From positions 310,001 to 374,000 of the forward strand of contig JADKCZ010000002.1 in assembly GCA_016718565.1 (NCBI GenBank): DNA of 64,000 nucleotides, given 5' to 3'. The translations under genes were made by a program, and so were the position numbers. Source of the DNA: Anaeromyxobacter sp. Lineage in GTDB: Bacteria; Myxococcota; Myxococcia; Myxococcales; Anaeromyxobacteraceae. The notes below the pieces were generated by a model that saw only the letters and a program-made list of their open reading frames with translations, did not search any database and was not told the origin of the DNA. Below, piece after piece: positions 1 through 6,754 of this stretch (within the stretch, counting starts at the first letter, position 1; each line of letters starts with the position of its first letter).

Positions 1-742
1 CAGCCTTGGCGGCCGGCCTGGCTCCCTTGGCCGGCGCGGCCTTGGCGGCCTTGGCGGCCTTGGCGGGGGCGGCCTTGGCGGGGGCGGCCTTGGCGGCCGG
101 CCTGGCGCCCTTGGCGGCCGGCGCGGTCTTCGGCGCCGGCGGCTGCCGGGTGGACTTGCGCTTCGGCTTCAGCCCGCCGGTGAGCCGACCGAACTCGGTG
201 GGCCCGATGAACTTGCCGTCGACCAGCGACTGGAAGACGCGGGTGACGCAGGCGTCGAGGGGCTCGAGGTCGGTGCGGACGATCAGCTCGGCGTGCGCCG
301 GGGGCTCGTAGGGCAGGTCCACGCCGGCCACCCCCTGGATCTCGCTGGCCAGGGCCTTGCGGTAGAGCCCCTCCTTGCCGTCGCGCTGCAGCAGGGTCTC
401 CATGGGCGCGTCGACGAAGACCTCGACGAAGCGCCGGGACTCCTTGCGCAGGGCCTCGCGGGCGTCGCGGTAGGGCGAGAGCGCGGCGCAGACGGCGATG
501 CCGCCGGCCTTGGCGACCGCCTTGGCGACGTAGCCGAACCGCTTCACCACCTCGGCGTGGCCGTCCTTGCCCCCGCCGACCCCTTCGAGCAGGAACTTGG
601 CCTCACCGTCCTCGTCGAGCAGCTGGGTCGGGCGGCCCGCCAGGGCCAGGCGCTGGGCGACCTGGGTCGCGAGGGTGGTCTTGCCGGCCTTCTTCATGCC
701 GGTGAGCCAGAGGACGAACCCAGGGCTCTGCTGCAGTTCCAT
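1..742 (-). CDS. Adenylylsulfate (APS) kinase-like protein with Ala/Lys/Pro-rich tail, 3' end cut by window edge
   Basis: Seen: a minus-strand frame opens with ATG at 742 and stays open to the window edge (247 codons, no stop). A P-loop, GMKKAGKTT, lies at about residues 15-23, and the following fold resembles APS kinase/CysC. After about residue 190 the protein becomes a Lys/Ala/Pro repeat (KAAPAKAAP-type), which is not part of the usual CysC fold of about 200 residues and resembles histone-H1-like bacterial tails. Known: CysC phosphorylates APS to PAPS in sulfate assimilation. The P-loop differs from the usual GLSGAGKST, so it could be another small P-loop kinase. The ATG is preceded by GAGG and a strong sigma70-type promoter, so it looks separately transcribed from the sulfur-carrier genes behind it. 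Function of the tail is unknown; nucleic-acid binding is an inference. Confidence 0.75.
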   Translation of the reverse strand, partial: MELQQSPGFVLWLTGMKKAGKTTLATQVAQRLALAGRPTQLLDEDGEAKFLLEGVGGGKDGHAEVVKRFGYVAKAVAKAGGIAVCAALSPYRDAREALRKESRRFVEVFVDAPMETLLQRDGKEGLYRKALASEIQGVAGVDLPYEPPAHAELIVRTDLEPLDACVTRVFQSLVDGKFIGPTEFGRLTGGLKPKRKSTRQPPAPKTAPAAKGARPAAKAAPAKAAPAKAAKAAKAAPAKGARPAAKA

Positions 743-769
743 TCGAACCTCGCACGAGTGTGAACCCAA

Positions 770-798
770 AGTATACAGGTCGCCACGCCTCTTGCCAA
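770..798 (-). promoter_or_regulatory. Sigma70-type promoter of the APS-kinase-like gene
   Basis: On the minus strand TTGGCA (793-798) and TATACT (770-775) are separated by exactly 17 bases. Transcription would start near 763, about 20 bases before the ATG at 742. The match is much better than chance expectation in such GC-rich DNA. Confidence 0.7.
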
Positions 799-845
799 AT
801 CGCCGCAGCCCCTCACCGATCATTTTCCAGCCTGATGGCAGCCGC

Positions 846-1310
846 TTACGGTGGAGGGTCGCGGACGCACGCCCCGCCCGGGGCGCGCCAGAGGTCTCGC
901 CCCTCAAAGGACGCACCGGCCCATCGGTGGCAGCGCACCGCCACCGCCCGCCCCTGCTCCAGCGCCACCACCAGCTGCGCCACCCCAGGCCAGAGCGGCT
1001 GCCCCCCAGCCAGGGCGGCGTCCAGATCGGCCGCCGACAGGCCGGGACCTCCGGACAGGTGGGAGTGGTAGATGGCCAGGAGCGCCCCGCCCAGCTCATC
1101 CAGGCGGGTCAGGGCGGTCAGAAGGTCGCGCGGGGCCAGCTCGAAGCGGCGGCTCGGGTCCGGGGCGGCGTTGGCGAACGGCCACGGTTCGGGGGGTCGG
1201 CCAGGGAGCGCCACCACCAGCCCGCAGGCCTCGCGCCCGGGCTCCGCCTCGGCCAGCGCCACCAGCCGGGGCACGGCCGCCTGCAGCGGCTCCTCAGGCA
1301 GCCGGTCCAC
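846..1310 (-). CDS. JAMM/Mov34 (M67-family) metalloisopeptidase
   Basis: Seen: EACGLV is followed by the zinc-binding pattern HSH-x8-SxxD (HSHLSGGPGLSAAD), the JAMM motif with its upstream glutamate. Known: such proteins cut after the C-terminal Gly-Gly of ubiquitin-like or sulfur-carrier proteins; Mec of Mycobacterium releases cysteine from CysO this way. The frame is open further upstream to 1394, but that part is Pro/Arg-rich and overlaps the preceding gene by 100 bases. The GTG at 1310 gives a protein of about 154 residues starting VDRLPEEPL with only a 17-base overlap, and is preferred. It is the last gene of the ThiF-TusA-ThiS/E1 series and likely acts on the carrier encoded just upstream. 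Start is uncertain. Confidence 0.8.
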   Translation of the reverse strand: MDRLPEEPLQAAVPRLVALAEAEPGREACGLVVALPGRPPEPWPFANAAPDPSRRFELAPRDLLTALTRLDELGGALLAIYHSHLSGGPGLSAADLDAALAGGQPLWPGVAQLVVALEQGRAVAVRCHRWAGASFEGRDLWRAPGGACVRDPPP

Positions 1311-2355
1311 CCGGGACGGCTCCCTGGCCGGCTCCGGCCGGTCCTGCCGACCCGGCGGTTCCCTCGCCGGGACCGGGGGGGCCGGCGGCTGCACCGGGCG
1401 GTGGCGGCGGGTTGCAGGCGCAGCCGGGGAGGCGGGCGGTGGGCCGGTGGGCCGAGATCCCGCGGATCATCTCGACGCGCCGGCCGGTCACCGCCCCGGG
1501 GTCGGCGATCAGCAGCAGCAGCTCCTGCGCGGCCAGGGCCGCCAGGGCCGCCGCGCCCGGCGAGGGGGGGCGGCCGCTGCCGGTGGAGAGTCGACCGCAG
1601 GCGTAGCAGGGGGCGCCGGGGGGCACCGACACGAAGGCGCCGCCGTCGCCGTCCGCCTCCAGCACCACGTGCGGCACCCGGGCGCGGCGAGCCGGCTCGG
1701 CCGAGCCGAGGGCCTGTGCGGCCGAGGAGGCCACCACCAGCGTGGCGGTGGGGACCCCTCCCGCCGGGTAGCGCTCCACCACCACGAACCGCGACAGCCT
1801 GGCCAGGGCCTCCGCCGCCGCCTCGACGCGCGGCCGGCCGGCCGCCTCTGGCCCGTAGAGCCAGCCGCCCAGGTCGGCGGGGCCGACCAGGTCCGGGTCG
1901 TCGAGCCAGAGCTTCCCGACGCCGGCCTGCACCAGGTAGACGAGGGCCGGCCCGGCCACCGCGTCGGCGCCCACCACCCGCACCCGCGCGGCCATGAGCC
2001 GCTCCTGGCCCGCCGCGCCGAAGCCCGGCACCAGCAGCTGCCGCGCCCAGCGGGCGATGTGGTGCTCGGTGAGCTCCGGGGCGCCGCCGGCGATGGCCGG
2101 CACCAGCTGGAGCTCGTCGCCCTCCCGCACCGCCGCGTCGAGGCCGCCCAGGGCCCGCACGTCCTCGTCGTTGAGGAAGAGCCCCAGGTGGCGGCGCGGC
2201 GCGCCGTCCTCGGTGAGCAGGCGGGCGCGCAGGCCGGGGTGGGCCCGGCTGAGGTCGTCGAGCACCTGGCGAACGGTGGCGCCGGCGGCGGCCACCTGGC
2301 TGCGGTTGCCGGTCAGCCCGCGCAGCGGGGTGGGGATGAAGACCGTCACCGGCAT
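1294..2355 (-). CDS. ThiS/MoaD-like ubiquitin-fold carrier fused to a degenerate E1 (ThiF/MoeB) domain
   Basis: Seen: residues about 1-91 are a beta-grasp sulfur-carrier domain with a MoaD-like pattern (LFLNDEDVR, GDELQLVPAIAGG) ending in Gly-Gly. The chain continues straight into an E1-like domain that begins with the family's N-terminal helix (RWARQLLVPGFG). The nucleotide loop is degenerate: GADAVAGP instead of GxGGxG. The NxxRQ and DNF motifs are missing, and Cys pairs survive only partly (CYAC, CAC). The C-terminal 40 residues are Pro/Gly-rich. Because Gly-Gly is followed by more protein, thiocarboxylation would need a cut after GG; the JAMM peptidase next door could do this (inference). 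ATG at 2355 has GAGGGAG upstream. The second domain is probably a pseudo-enzyme partner of the active E1 encoded at 2623-3372. Confidence 0.8.
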   Translation of the reverse strand: MPVTVFIPTPLRGLTGNRSQVAAAGATVRQVLDDLSRAHPGLRARLLTEDGAPRRHLGLFLNDEDVRALGGLDAAVREGDELQLVPAIAGGAPELTEHHIARWARQLLVPGFGAAGQERLMAARVRVVGADAVAGPALVYLVQAGVGKLWLDDPDLVGPADLGGWLYGPEAAGRPRVEAAAEALARLSRFVVVERYPAGGVPTATLVVASSAAQALGSAEPARRARVPHVVLEADGDGGAFVSVPPGAPCYACGRLSTGSGRPPSPGAAALAALAAQELLLLIADPGAVTGRRVEMIRGISAHRPTARLPGCACNPPPPPGAAAGPPGPGEGTAGSAGPAGAGQGAVPGGPAA

Positions 2356-2365
2356 GTCGACTCCC

Positions 2366-2626
2366 TCACGGCAGCGCCGGCGGCGGCGCGCCCTTGCGGA
2401 CCAGCAGGCGGATGGCCGCGCCGGGCCCCGCGGCCAGCGGCTCGAGCGCCACCAGCTGGTGCCCCTCCTCCTCGGCGGTGCGCGGCACCGACGCGGCCGG
2501 CTCGCCCTCGCCCAGCCAGACCTCGAGGACCTCGCCCAGGGCCAGCCGCTCCAGCGCGATGCGGGTCTTGACCCAGGTGATGGGGCAGGAGGAGTCCCGC
2601 AGGTCGAGGCGCGCCGCGGCGCTCAC
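2366..2626 (-). CDS. TusA/SirA-like sulfur-transfer protein
   Basis: Seen: an 86-residue protein starting with GTG in a 4-base GTGA overlap with the E1 gene. LDLRDSSCPITWVKTRIALE matches the TusA N-terminal pattern, with the conserved Cys in CPxxxxK. Known: TusA-family proteins accept persulfide sulfur on this Cys and pass it on to tRNA thiolation, Moco or thiosulfate metabolism. Placement between an E1-like enzyme and a ThiS-like carrier suggests it delivers sulfur to the carrier (inference). It is a little longer at the C-terminus than typical TusA. Confidence 0.8.
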   Translation of the reverse strand: MSAAARLDLRDSSCPITWVKTRIALERLALGEVLEVWLGEGEPAASVPRTAEEEGHQLVALEPLAAGPGAAIRLLVRKGAPPPALP

Positions 2627-3372
2627 GCCGCTCCCCCGGCGCCGGGGCCGCCGGCGGGCGCGGCGCAGGCCGGCGCCGCGGCGTCGGCCAGGGGCTGGGT
2701 CCCGGCGCAGGCCGGGCAGCCGAGGCGGCGGCGCACCAGCACCAGGCGGGAGCGGCCGGTGCGGGCCTCGAAGACCAGCAGGCGCCCGGCGTAGGCACCC
2801 CGCTCGCCCGAGAGGAGGCGCAAGGCCTCGGCGCCCATGAGCGCGCCGGCGTGGCCGGCCAGCGCCCCCACGATGCCGGCCTCGGCGCAGGACGGCACCT
2901 GGCCGGGCGGCGGCGGGCCCTCGAAGAGGCAGCGCACGCAGCCCGACAGCCCGGGCACGACCGTCAGGATCTGGGCGGTGGTGCGCAGCACGCCGCCGTG
3001 CACCAGCGTCTTGCCGCAGCGGGTGGCCGCGTCGCTGGCCAGGAACTTGGTGGCGAAGTTGTCGGACCCGTCCACCACCAGATCCACCGCCCGGACCAGC
3101 GCCTCGGCGCCGGCGGCGTCGAAGCGCCGGTCCAGCCCCTCCACCCGCAGCCCCGGGTGCAGGGCGCGCAGCCGCTCGGCGGCCGCGGTGGCCTTGCGGC
3201 GCCCCAGGTCGGCCTCGCCGAAGAGCGGCTGCCGGTTCAGGTTGGAGGTCTCGACGGCGTCGTCGTCGATGACCGTGAGGCGCCCCACCCCGCCGGCCGC
3301 CAGCACCAGGAGCGCCGGTCCGCCGAGGCCACCGGCGCCGATGACGAGGGCGCTCTTCTGGGCGAGGTCCAT
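2623..3372 (-). CDS. E1-like sulfur-carrier adenylyltransferase (ThiF/MoeB/HesA family)
   Basis: Seen: the Rossmann loop GAGGLG lies at residues 12-17, followed by DDDAVETSNLNRQ (Arg/Asn of the adenylation site), DGSDNF, a candidate catalytic Cys in PSCAEAGIVG, and two zinc-binding pairs, CVRC and CPAC. Known: this family adenylates the C-terminal Gly of ThiS/MoaD-type carriers and helps form the thiocarboxylate. Odd: the protein begins only 11 residues before the Rossmann loop and lacks the usual N-terminal RYxRQ helix, whose Arg reaches into the partner's active site in MoeB dimers; no upstream in-frame extension supplies it. The fused pseudo-E1 two genes downstream has that helix. No Shine-Dalgarno is visible before ATG 3372. 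Confidence 0.88.
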   Translation of the reverse strand: MDLAQKSALVIGAGGLGGPALLVLAAGGVGRLTVIDDDAVETSNLNRQPLFGEADLGRRKATAAAERLRALHPGLRVEGLDRRFDAAGAEALVRAVDLVVDGSDNFATKFLASDAATRCGKTLVHGGVLRTTAQILTVVPGLSGCVRCLFEGPPPPGQVPSCAEAGIVGALAGHAGALMGAEALRLLSGERGAYAGRLLVFEARTGRSRLVLVRRRLGCPACAGTQPLADAAAPACAAPAGGPGAGGAA

Positions 3373-3384
3373 GGGATGGCAGGG

Positions 3385-3413
3385 CCTATAGCCCGCAGCC
3401 GCGGGACGGGCAA
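3385..3413 (-). promoter_or_regulatory. Candidate promoter of the E1-TusA-ThiS/E1-JAMM operon
   Basis: Minus strand: TTGCCC (3408-3413), 17-base spacer, TATAGG (3385-3390). Transcription would start only about 6 bases before ATG 3372, giving a nearly leaderless message, which fits the missing ribosome binding site. The -35 and the last -10 bases are imperfect. Confidence 0.4.
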
Positions 3414-3479
3414 GGCGAGGCTGCGGCCCTCGGCCCCCCGGCCGGGCGGGGCCGCCAGGGCGGCGGCGCCGCGGTCACC

Positions 3480-3854
3480 TCAGGGACAGAGCACCCGCCC
3501 CTGCTGGCCGAGCCGCCAGAGCGAGGGGAGCGGCTCCAGGCCGTCGAGGGCGGCGCGCGCCGCCTCCACCTCCAGTCCGGCCAGCCGGACGGAGGTCTCG
3601 CAGGCCACCAGCCGCAGGCCGAGCTCGCGCCGGGCCTCGTCCAGCGTGGCGGTGAGGGACGGCACGCGGGCCGCCGCGGCGGTGGCGGGCGCCCCCTCGT
3701 CGAAGCGGCCCTGCACCAGCGCCACCAGCGGCTCGAAGGAGAGCGCCAGCGTGACCGGGTCTCCCAGCGCCGCCGCCGTGACCGCCAGCATGGTCCCCTG
3801 GTAGCGGGCCTCCCAGCCGGCCCGCGCCAGGAAGACCACCAGCGGCCGGCTCAC
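3480..3854 (-). CDS. DsrE/DsrF-like small protein
   Basis: Seen: about 124 residues, with an N-terminal strand-helix start (SRPLVVFLARAGWEARYQGTM) and a mid-protein CETS motif in the position of the DsrE-family cysteine. Known: DsrE-like folds include sulfur-relay (TusD/DsrE) and peroxiredoxin-like proteins. The GTG at 3854 overlaps the stop of the PilZ-Hsp70 gene by 4 bases (GTGA) and is preferred to the GTG at 3863. It is therefore translationally coupled to the Hsp70 fusion and lies just upstream of the sulfur-carrier cluster, so a sulfur-handling role is plausible but unproven. Confidence 0.65.
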   Translation of the reverse strand: MSRPLVVFLARAGWEARYQGTMLAVTAAALGDPVTLALSFEPLVALVQGRFDEGAPATAAAARVPSLTATLDEARRELGLRLVACETSVRLAGLEVEAARAALDGLEPLPSLWRLGQQGRVLCP

Positions 3855-6028
3855 CGGCGCCACCCGAAGAGCCGGGCCAGGAAGCCCGGCTTGCCTGCCT
3901 TGTGCACCGGCTCGATGGGCCGGGAGCCGCGGGGCGCCTCGGCCGGTCCGCTCACGCCGAGCTTGGCCCGTGCGGCCTCGGGCGTGTCCCGGGTGGCCAG
4001 CTCGGTGGCGGCCACCGCGCCGGTGGTGAGGTTCTGGCTGGTGATCGAGAGGATCCCCTCGTGTCCCATGGCGAACTCCACCGCCACCCGGTGGGTCCCG
4101 CGAGGCGCCGGCGGGAGGCCGGCCACCCGCACCGTGCCCAGGAACTCGCAGTCGGTCACCCGGGCCGAGTCACCCTGGAACACCTGCAGCTCGAGCTCGG
4201 TCTGGCCGTCGTGGGTGGTGGCGAGCTCGTAGGTCTTGCGGGCCGGCAGGCGGGTGTTGCGCGGCAGCACCGGCGCCAGGCGCCCGCCCGGCAGCCCCAC
4301 GCCGATCCCCATGGCCAGGGCGTCGATGAGCACCACCGAGTCGACCCGCCCGGCCGAGTCCGCCAGCAGCGCCGCGCCGATGGCCACCGCCTCGTCGGGG
4401 TGGACCCCGCGAGACGGCTCGCGGCCGAAGAGCCGGTGCACCCCCTGCCAGACCAGCGGCATGCGGCTCTGCCCGCCCACCAGGAGGACCTCCTGCACGT
4501 CCTGGGGCCCGAGCCCGCGCGCCGACAGCACCTCGCGGCAGGTCTCCAGGCTGCGCTCCACCAGCCGGCCGGTCAGCTCCTCCAGCTCGGCGCGGGTGAC
4601 CTCCACCTCCAGCGCCAGGTCCCTCCCGTCGGCCGAGCGGAACAGGAACGGCACCCGCGCCACCGCCCGCTCCTGCTCCGAGAGCGTCACCTTGAGGTCC
4701 TCGGCCGCGTCGCGCAGCCGCTGCCAGACCACCCGGTCATCCGGGAGCGCCACGCCGTGCTGCTGCATGAAGGCCCAGGCCAGGTGGTCGAGCAGCTGGG
4801 CGTCGAAGTCCACCCCGCCCAGGAAGGTGTCGCCCCCGGTGGAGACCACCTCGTAGACGTCGCCCTGGATCTCCAGCACCGAGGCGTCGAAGGTGCCGCC
4901 GCCCAGGTCGTAGACCAGCACCCGCTCGTCGAGCCCCTTGCCGTAGCCGAAGGCCAGCGCCGCCGCGGTGGGCTCGTTGACGATGCGCTCGACGACCAGG
5001 CCGGCCAGCAGGCCGGCCTCGCGGACGGCGTTGCGCTGGTGGTCGTTGTAGTAGGCCGGCACGGTCACCACCGCCCGCTCCACCACCTCGCCGAGCGCCA
5101 GGCTGGCGGTGTCGCGCAGGTCGGTGAGGATCAGGGCCGCCACCTGCTGCAGCGAGAACTCGCGCCCGGCGAAGCGCACCGCCGCCACCCCGCCGGCGCC
5201 CTCCACGATGTCGTAGTGGAAGCGATCGCGGCAGGCCTGCACGGTGGGGCTGTGGAAGGGCCGCCCCACCAGCCGCTTGGACCCGTAGACGGTGTGGCGC
5301 GGGTTGACCACCATCTGCGCCTTGGCCGCGTGGCCCACCAGGAAGCGGCCGTGCGGGTCGAAGGCCACCACCGAGGGGATGGTGCGGTGGCCCAGCCGCG
5401 AGGTGAGCACCTGGGCCCGGCCGTTGCGGGCCACCGCCACGCAGGAGTTGGTGGTGCCCAGGTCGATGCCCACCATGCGCTGCGAGCGGGGGCGCACCAG
5501 CGCCGGGGCGGTGGGGGCCGACGGGGCCACGGCGACGACGGGGGCCAGGGGGCCGACGGCGGGGGCGACGGGCGGGGGCGGCGGCGCCGCGTCCAGGTCG
5601 AGCTCGCTGTCGAAGCCCAGGAAGACGTCCTCGCCCTGGATATCCTCGCCGGCCGGCCGGGGCGGCTCGTCGCTCACCGGCGCCCCGCCCAGCTGGCCCA
5701 CGAAGCGGTCCAGGGTGGCGCGGCTGGCCGGATCCATCGCCAGGAACCGGACCCCCATGCCGGGCGACCGCGGCGGCTCGCCGGGAGCCGACGGGGGCGT
5801 GGTCCAGATCACCTCGCCGCGCGCGCGGATGGCGCCGTACCCGCCCGGCAGGGAGAGGTCGAGCTGCAGCTGGGTGCCCGGGGTCTGCGGCTCCAGCGTC
5901 CGCACGAAGACCCCGCCCCGCGAGAGGTCCACCGTGGAGCGCTCCGCCAGGGCCAGCCCCTGCCCCGAGGAGAGGCGGACGCGCAGCTCGGTGGCGACGC
6001 GCGGCTCACGCTGGGGCGACTCGGCCAT
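3851..6028 (-). CDS. PilZ domain fused to Hsp70 (DnaK-like) chaperone
   Basis: Seen: 725 residues. About 1-115 form a PilZ-like domain (REPR near residue 7, DLSRGG at 34-39, GMGVRF). A Pro/Ala-rich linker to about 180 follows, then a complete Hsp70 ATPase and substrate domain: GIDLGTTNSCVAV, VTVPAYYND, NEPTAAALAFGYG, YDLGGGTFDAS, LVGGQSRMP. The C-terminus ends GFLARLFGWRR and lacks the EEVD or lid tail of canonical DnaK. Known: PilZ domains bind c-di-GMP through RxxxR and D/NxSxxG; here the second motif is intact and the first is shortened to RxxR, so binding is uncertain. Myxobacteria carry many PilZ-like domains of this type. The fusion suggests a signal-gated or localized chaperone (inference). 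It is coupled to the downstream DsrE-like gene. Confidence 0.9.
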   Translation of the reverse strand: MAESPQREPRVATELRVRLSSGQGLALAERSTVDLSRGGVFVRTLEPQTPGTQLQLDLSLPGGYGAIRARGEVIWTTPPSAPGEPPRSPGMGVRFLAMDPASRATLDRFVGQLGGAPVSDEPPRPAGEDIQGEDVFLGFDSELDLDAAPPPPPVAPAVGPLAPVVAVAPSAPTAPALVRPRSQRMVGIDLGTTNSCVAVARNGRAQVLTSRLGHRTIPSVVAFDPHGRFLVGHAAKAQMVVNPRHTVYGSKRLVGRPFHSPTVQACRDRFHYDIVEGAGGVAAVRFAGREFSLQQVAALILTDLRDTASLALGEVVERAVVTVPAYYNDHQRNAVREAGLLAGLVVERIVNEPTAAALAFGYGKGLDERVLVYDLGGGTFDASVLEIQGDVYEVVSTGGDTFLGGVDFDAQLLDHLAWAFMQQHGVALPDDRVVWQRLRDAAEDLKVTLSEQERAVARVPFLFRSADGRDLALEVEVTRAELEELTGRLVERSLETCREVLSARGLGPQDVQEVLLVGGQSRMPLVWQGVHRLFGREPSRGVHPDEAVAIGAALLADSAGRVDSVVLIDALAMGIGVGLPGGRLAPVLPRNTRLPARKTYELATTHDGQTELELQVFQGDSARVTDCEFLGTVRVAGLPPAPRGTHRVAVEFAMGHEGILSITSQNLTTGAVAATELATRDTPEAARAKLGVSGPAEAPRGSRPIEPVHKAGKPGFLARLFGWRR

Positions 6029-6087
6029 CGGGCGATTCTACCGCTCGTCCGCGCCGTTGCCATTTCGTGACGGCCGCGCGGCCGCGC

Positions 6088-6116
6088 TTGCAGGGACCCC
6101 GTGCCTCTGCTATTTA
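6088..6116 (+). promoter_or_regulatory. Promoter of tRNA-Leu
   Basis: TTGCAG (6088-6093), a 17-base spacer and TATTTA (6111-6116) lie 15 bases upstream of the mature tRNA 5' end. Spacing and placement fit a sigma70 promoter with a short leader. Confidence 0.7.
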
Positions 6117-6131
6117 CCGACGCCGCAAAAC

Positions 6132-6213
6132 GCCCAGGTGGTGAAACTGGTAGACACACCATCTTGAGGGGGTGGCGCCGTAAGGCGTGCGGGTTCGAAT
6201 CCCGCCCTGGGCA
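6132..6213 (+). tRNA. tRNA-Leu (anticodon GAG)
   Basis: The acceptor stem pairs gcccagg (6132-6138) with cctgggc (6206-6212), with discriminator A at 6213. The D-loop has the leucine-type GTGGTGAAACTGGTAGAC. The anticodon loop reads TTGAGGG with a GAG anticodon, and a long variable arm marks a class II tRNA. The T-arm gggttcgaatccc is perfect. The 3' CCA is not encoded. The closest pattern is bacterial tRNA-Leu(GAG), reading CUC/CUU codons. Confidence 0.95.
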
Positions 6214-6226
6214 CTCGAGACGAAGA

Positions 6227-6256
6227 AAAGGGATCCGGCGCTGGCCGGATCCCTTT
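6227..6256. terminator. Bidirectional rho-independent terminator between tRNA-Leu and secG
   Basis: A perfect 13-bp stem (6227-6239 with 6244-6256) closes a 4-base loop. On the minus strand the stem is followed by a T-rich run (TTTTCTTC); on the plus strand by TTTCTC. It can end both the tRNA transcript and the convergent gap-pgk-tpiA-secG transcript, which stops 130 bases away. Confidence 0.85.
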
Positions 6257-6385
6257 CTCGTTGGTGGCGCCGCCCGGGCGGGTGAGGCGCACCGCCGGCC
6301 CGGTCCGGGCCACCCGGGAGGGCGGCCCAGCCATGGGCGCCGCCGCGCCCGGTCGGCCCGGTGGGGCGCGACCAGGCCGAGCCCG

Positions 6386-6754
6386 CTACTTCGCGGGCGC
6401 GGGCGCCGGCGCCGGGGGCGTGGAGGCCGGCGCGGCCTGGCCCGGGGCGGGCGGCGCGAACGGCGTGCCCTGCTGGAGCGGCACCGCCGGCGCCTCCGGC
6501 TGGTGGGCGTCCACCACCGACTGGGAGTGCGACGAGTTGTAGGCCAGCGTCAGCGAGGTGAGCATGAAGATGCCGGCGCTCACGCTGGTGACCTTGCCCA
6601 GGAAGGTCTGGGCGCCGCGGCCGCCGAAGACGGTCTGCGAGCCGGCCCCGCCGAGGCCGGCGCCCATGCCGCCACCCTTGCCGGCCTGCAGCAGGATGAC
6701 GAGGATCAGGAAGATGCAGACGAAGACGTGGAGGATGGTGACGAGCGTGATCAA
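6386..6754 (-). CDS. secG: Preprotein translocase subunit SecG
   Basis: Seen: 122 residues with two membrane helices (about 1-22, ILHVFVCIFLILVILLQ, and about 52-70, SAGIFMLTSLTLAY), separated by the SecG signature GKGGGMGAGLGGAG with FGGRGAQTFL. The tail is Ala/Pro-rich. Known: SecG is the small auxiliary subunit of the SecYEG channel in the inner membrane. The ATG overlaps the tpiA stop by 4 bases, the common tpiA-secG linkage. It is the last gene of the glycolytic operon. Confidence 0.95.
   Translation of the reverse strand: MITLVTILHVFVCIFLILVILLQAGKGGGMGAGLGGAGSQTVFGGRGAQTFLGKVTSVSAGIFMLTSLTLAYNSSHSQSVVDAHQPEAPAVPLQQGTPFAPPAPGQAAPASTPPAPAPAPAK

Noticed and set aside
6..311. Alanine/leucine-rich open frame on the plus strand (LAALAALAGAALAG)
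   Set aside because: It is the antisense reading of the Lys/Ala/Pro tail of the APS-kinase-like gene, with no ribosome binding site.
3902..6070. 722-codon plus-strand open frame
   Set aside because: Runs antisense to the PilZ-Hsp70 gene; His/Arg/Gly-rich with no family features, a result of high GC.
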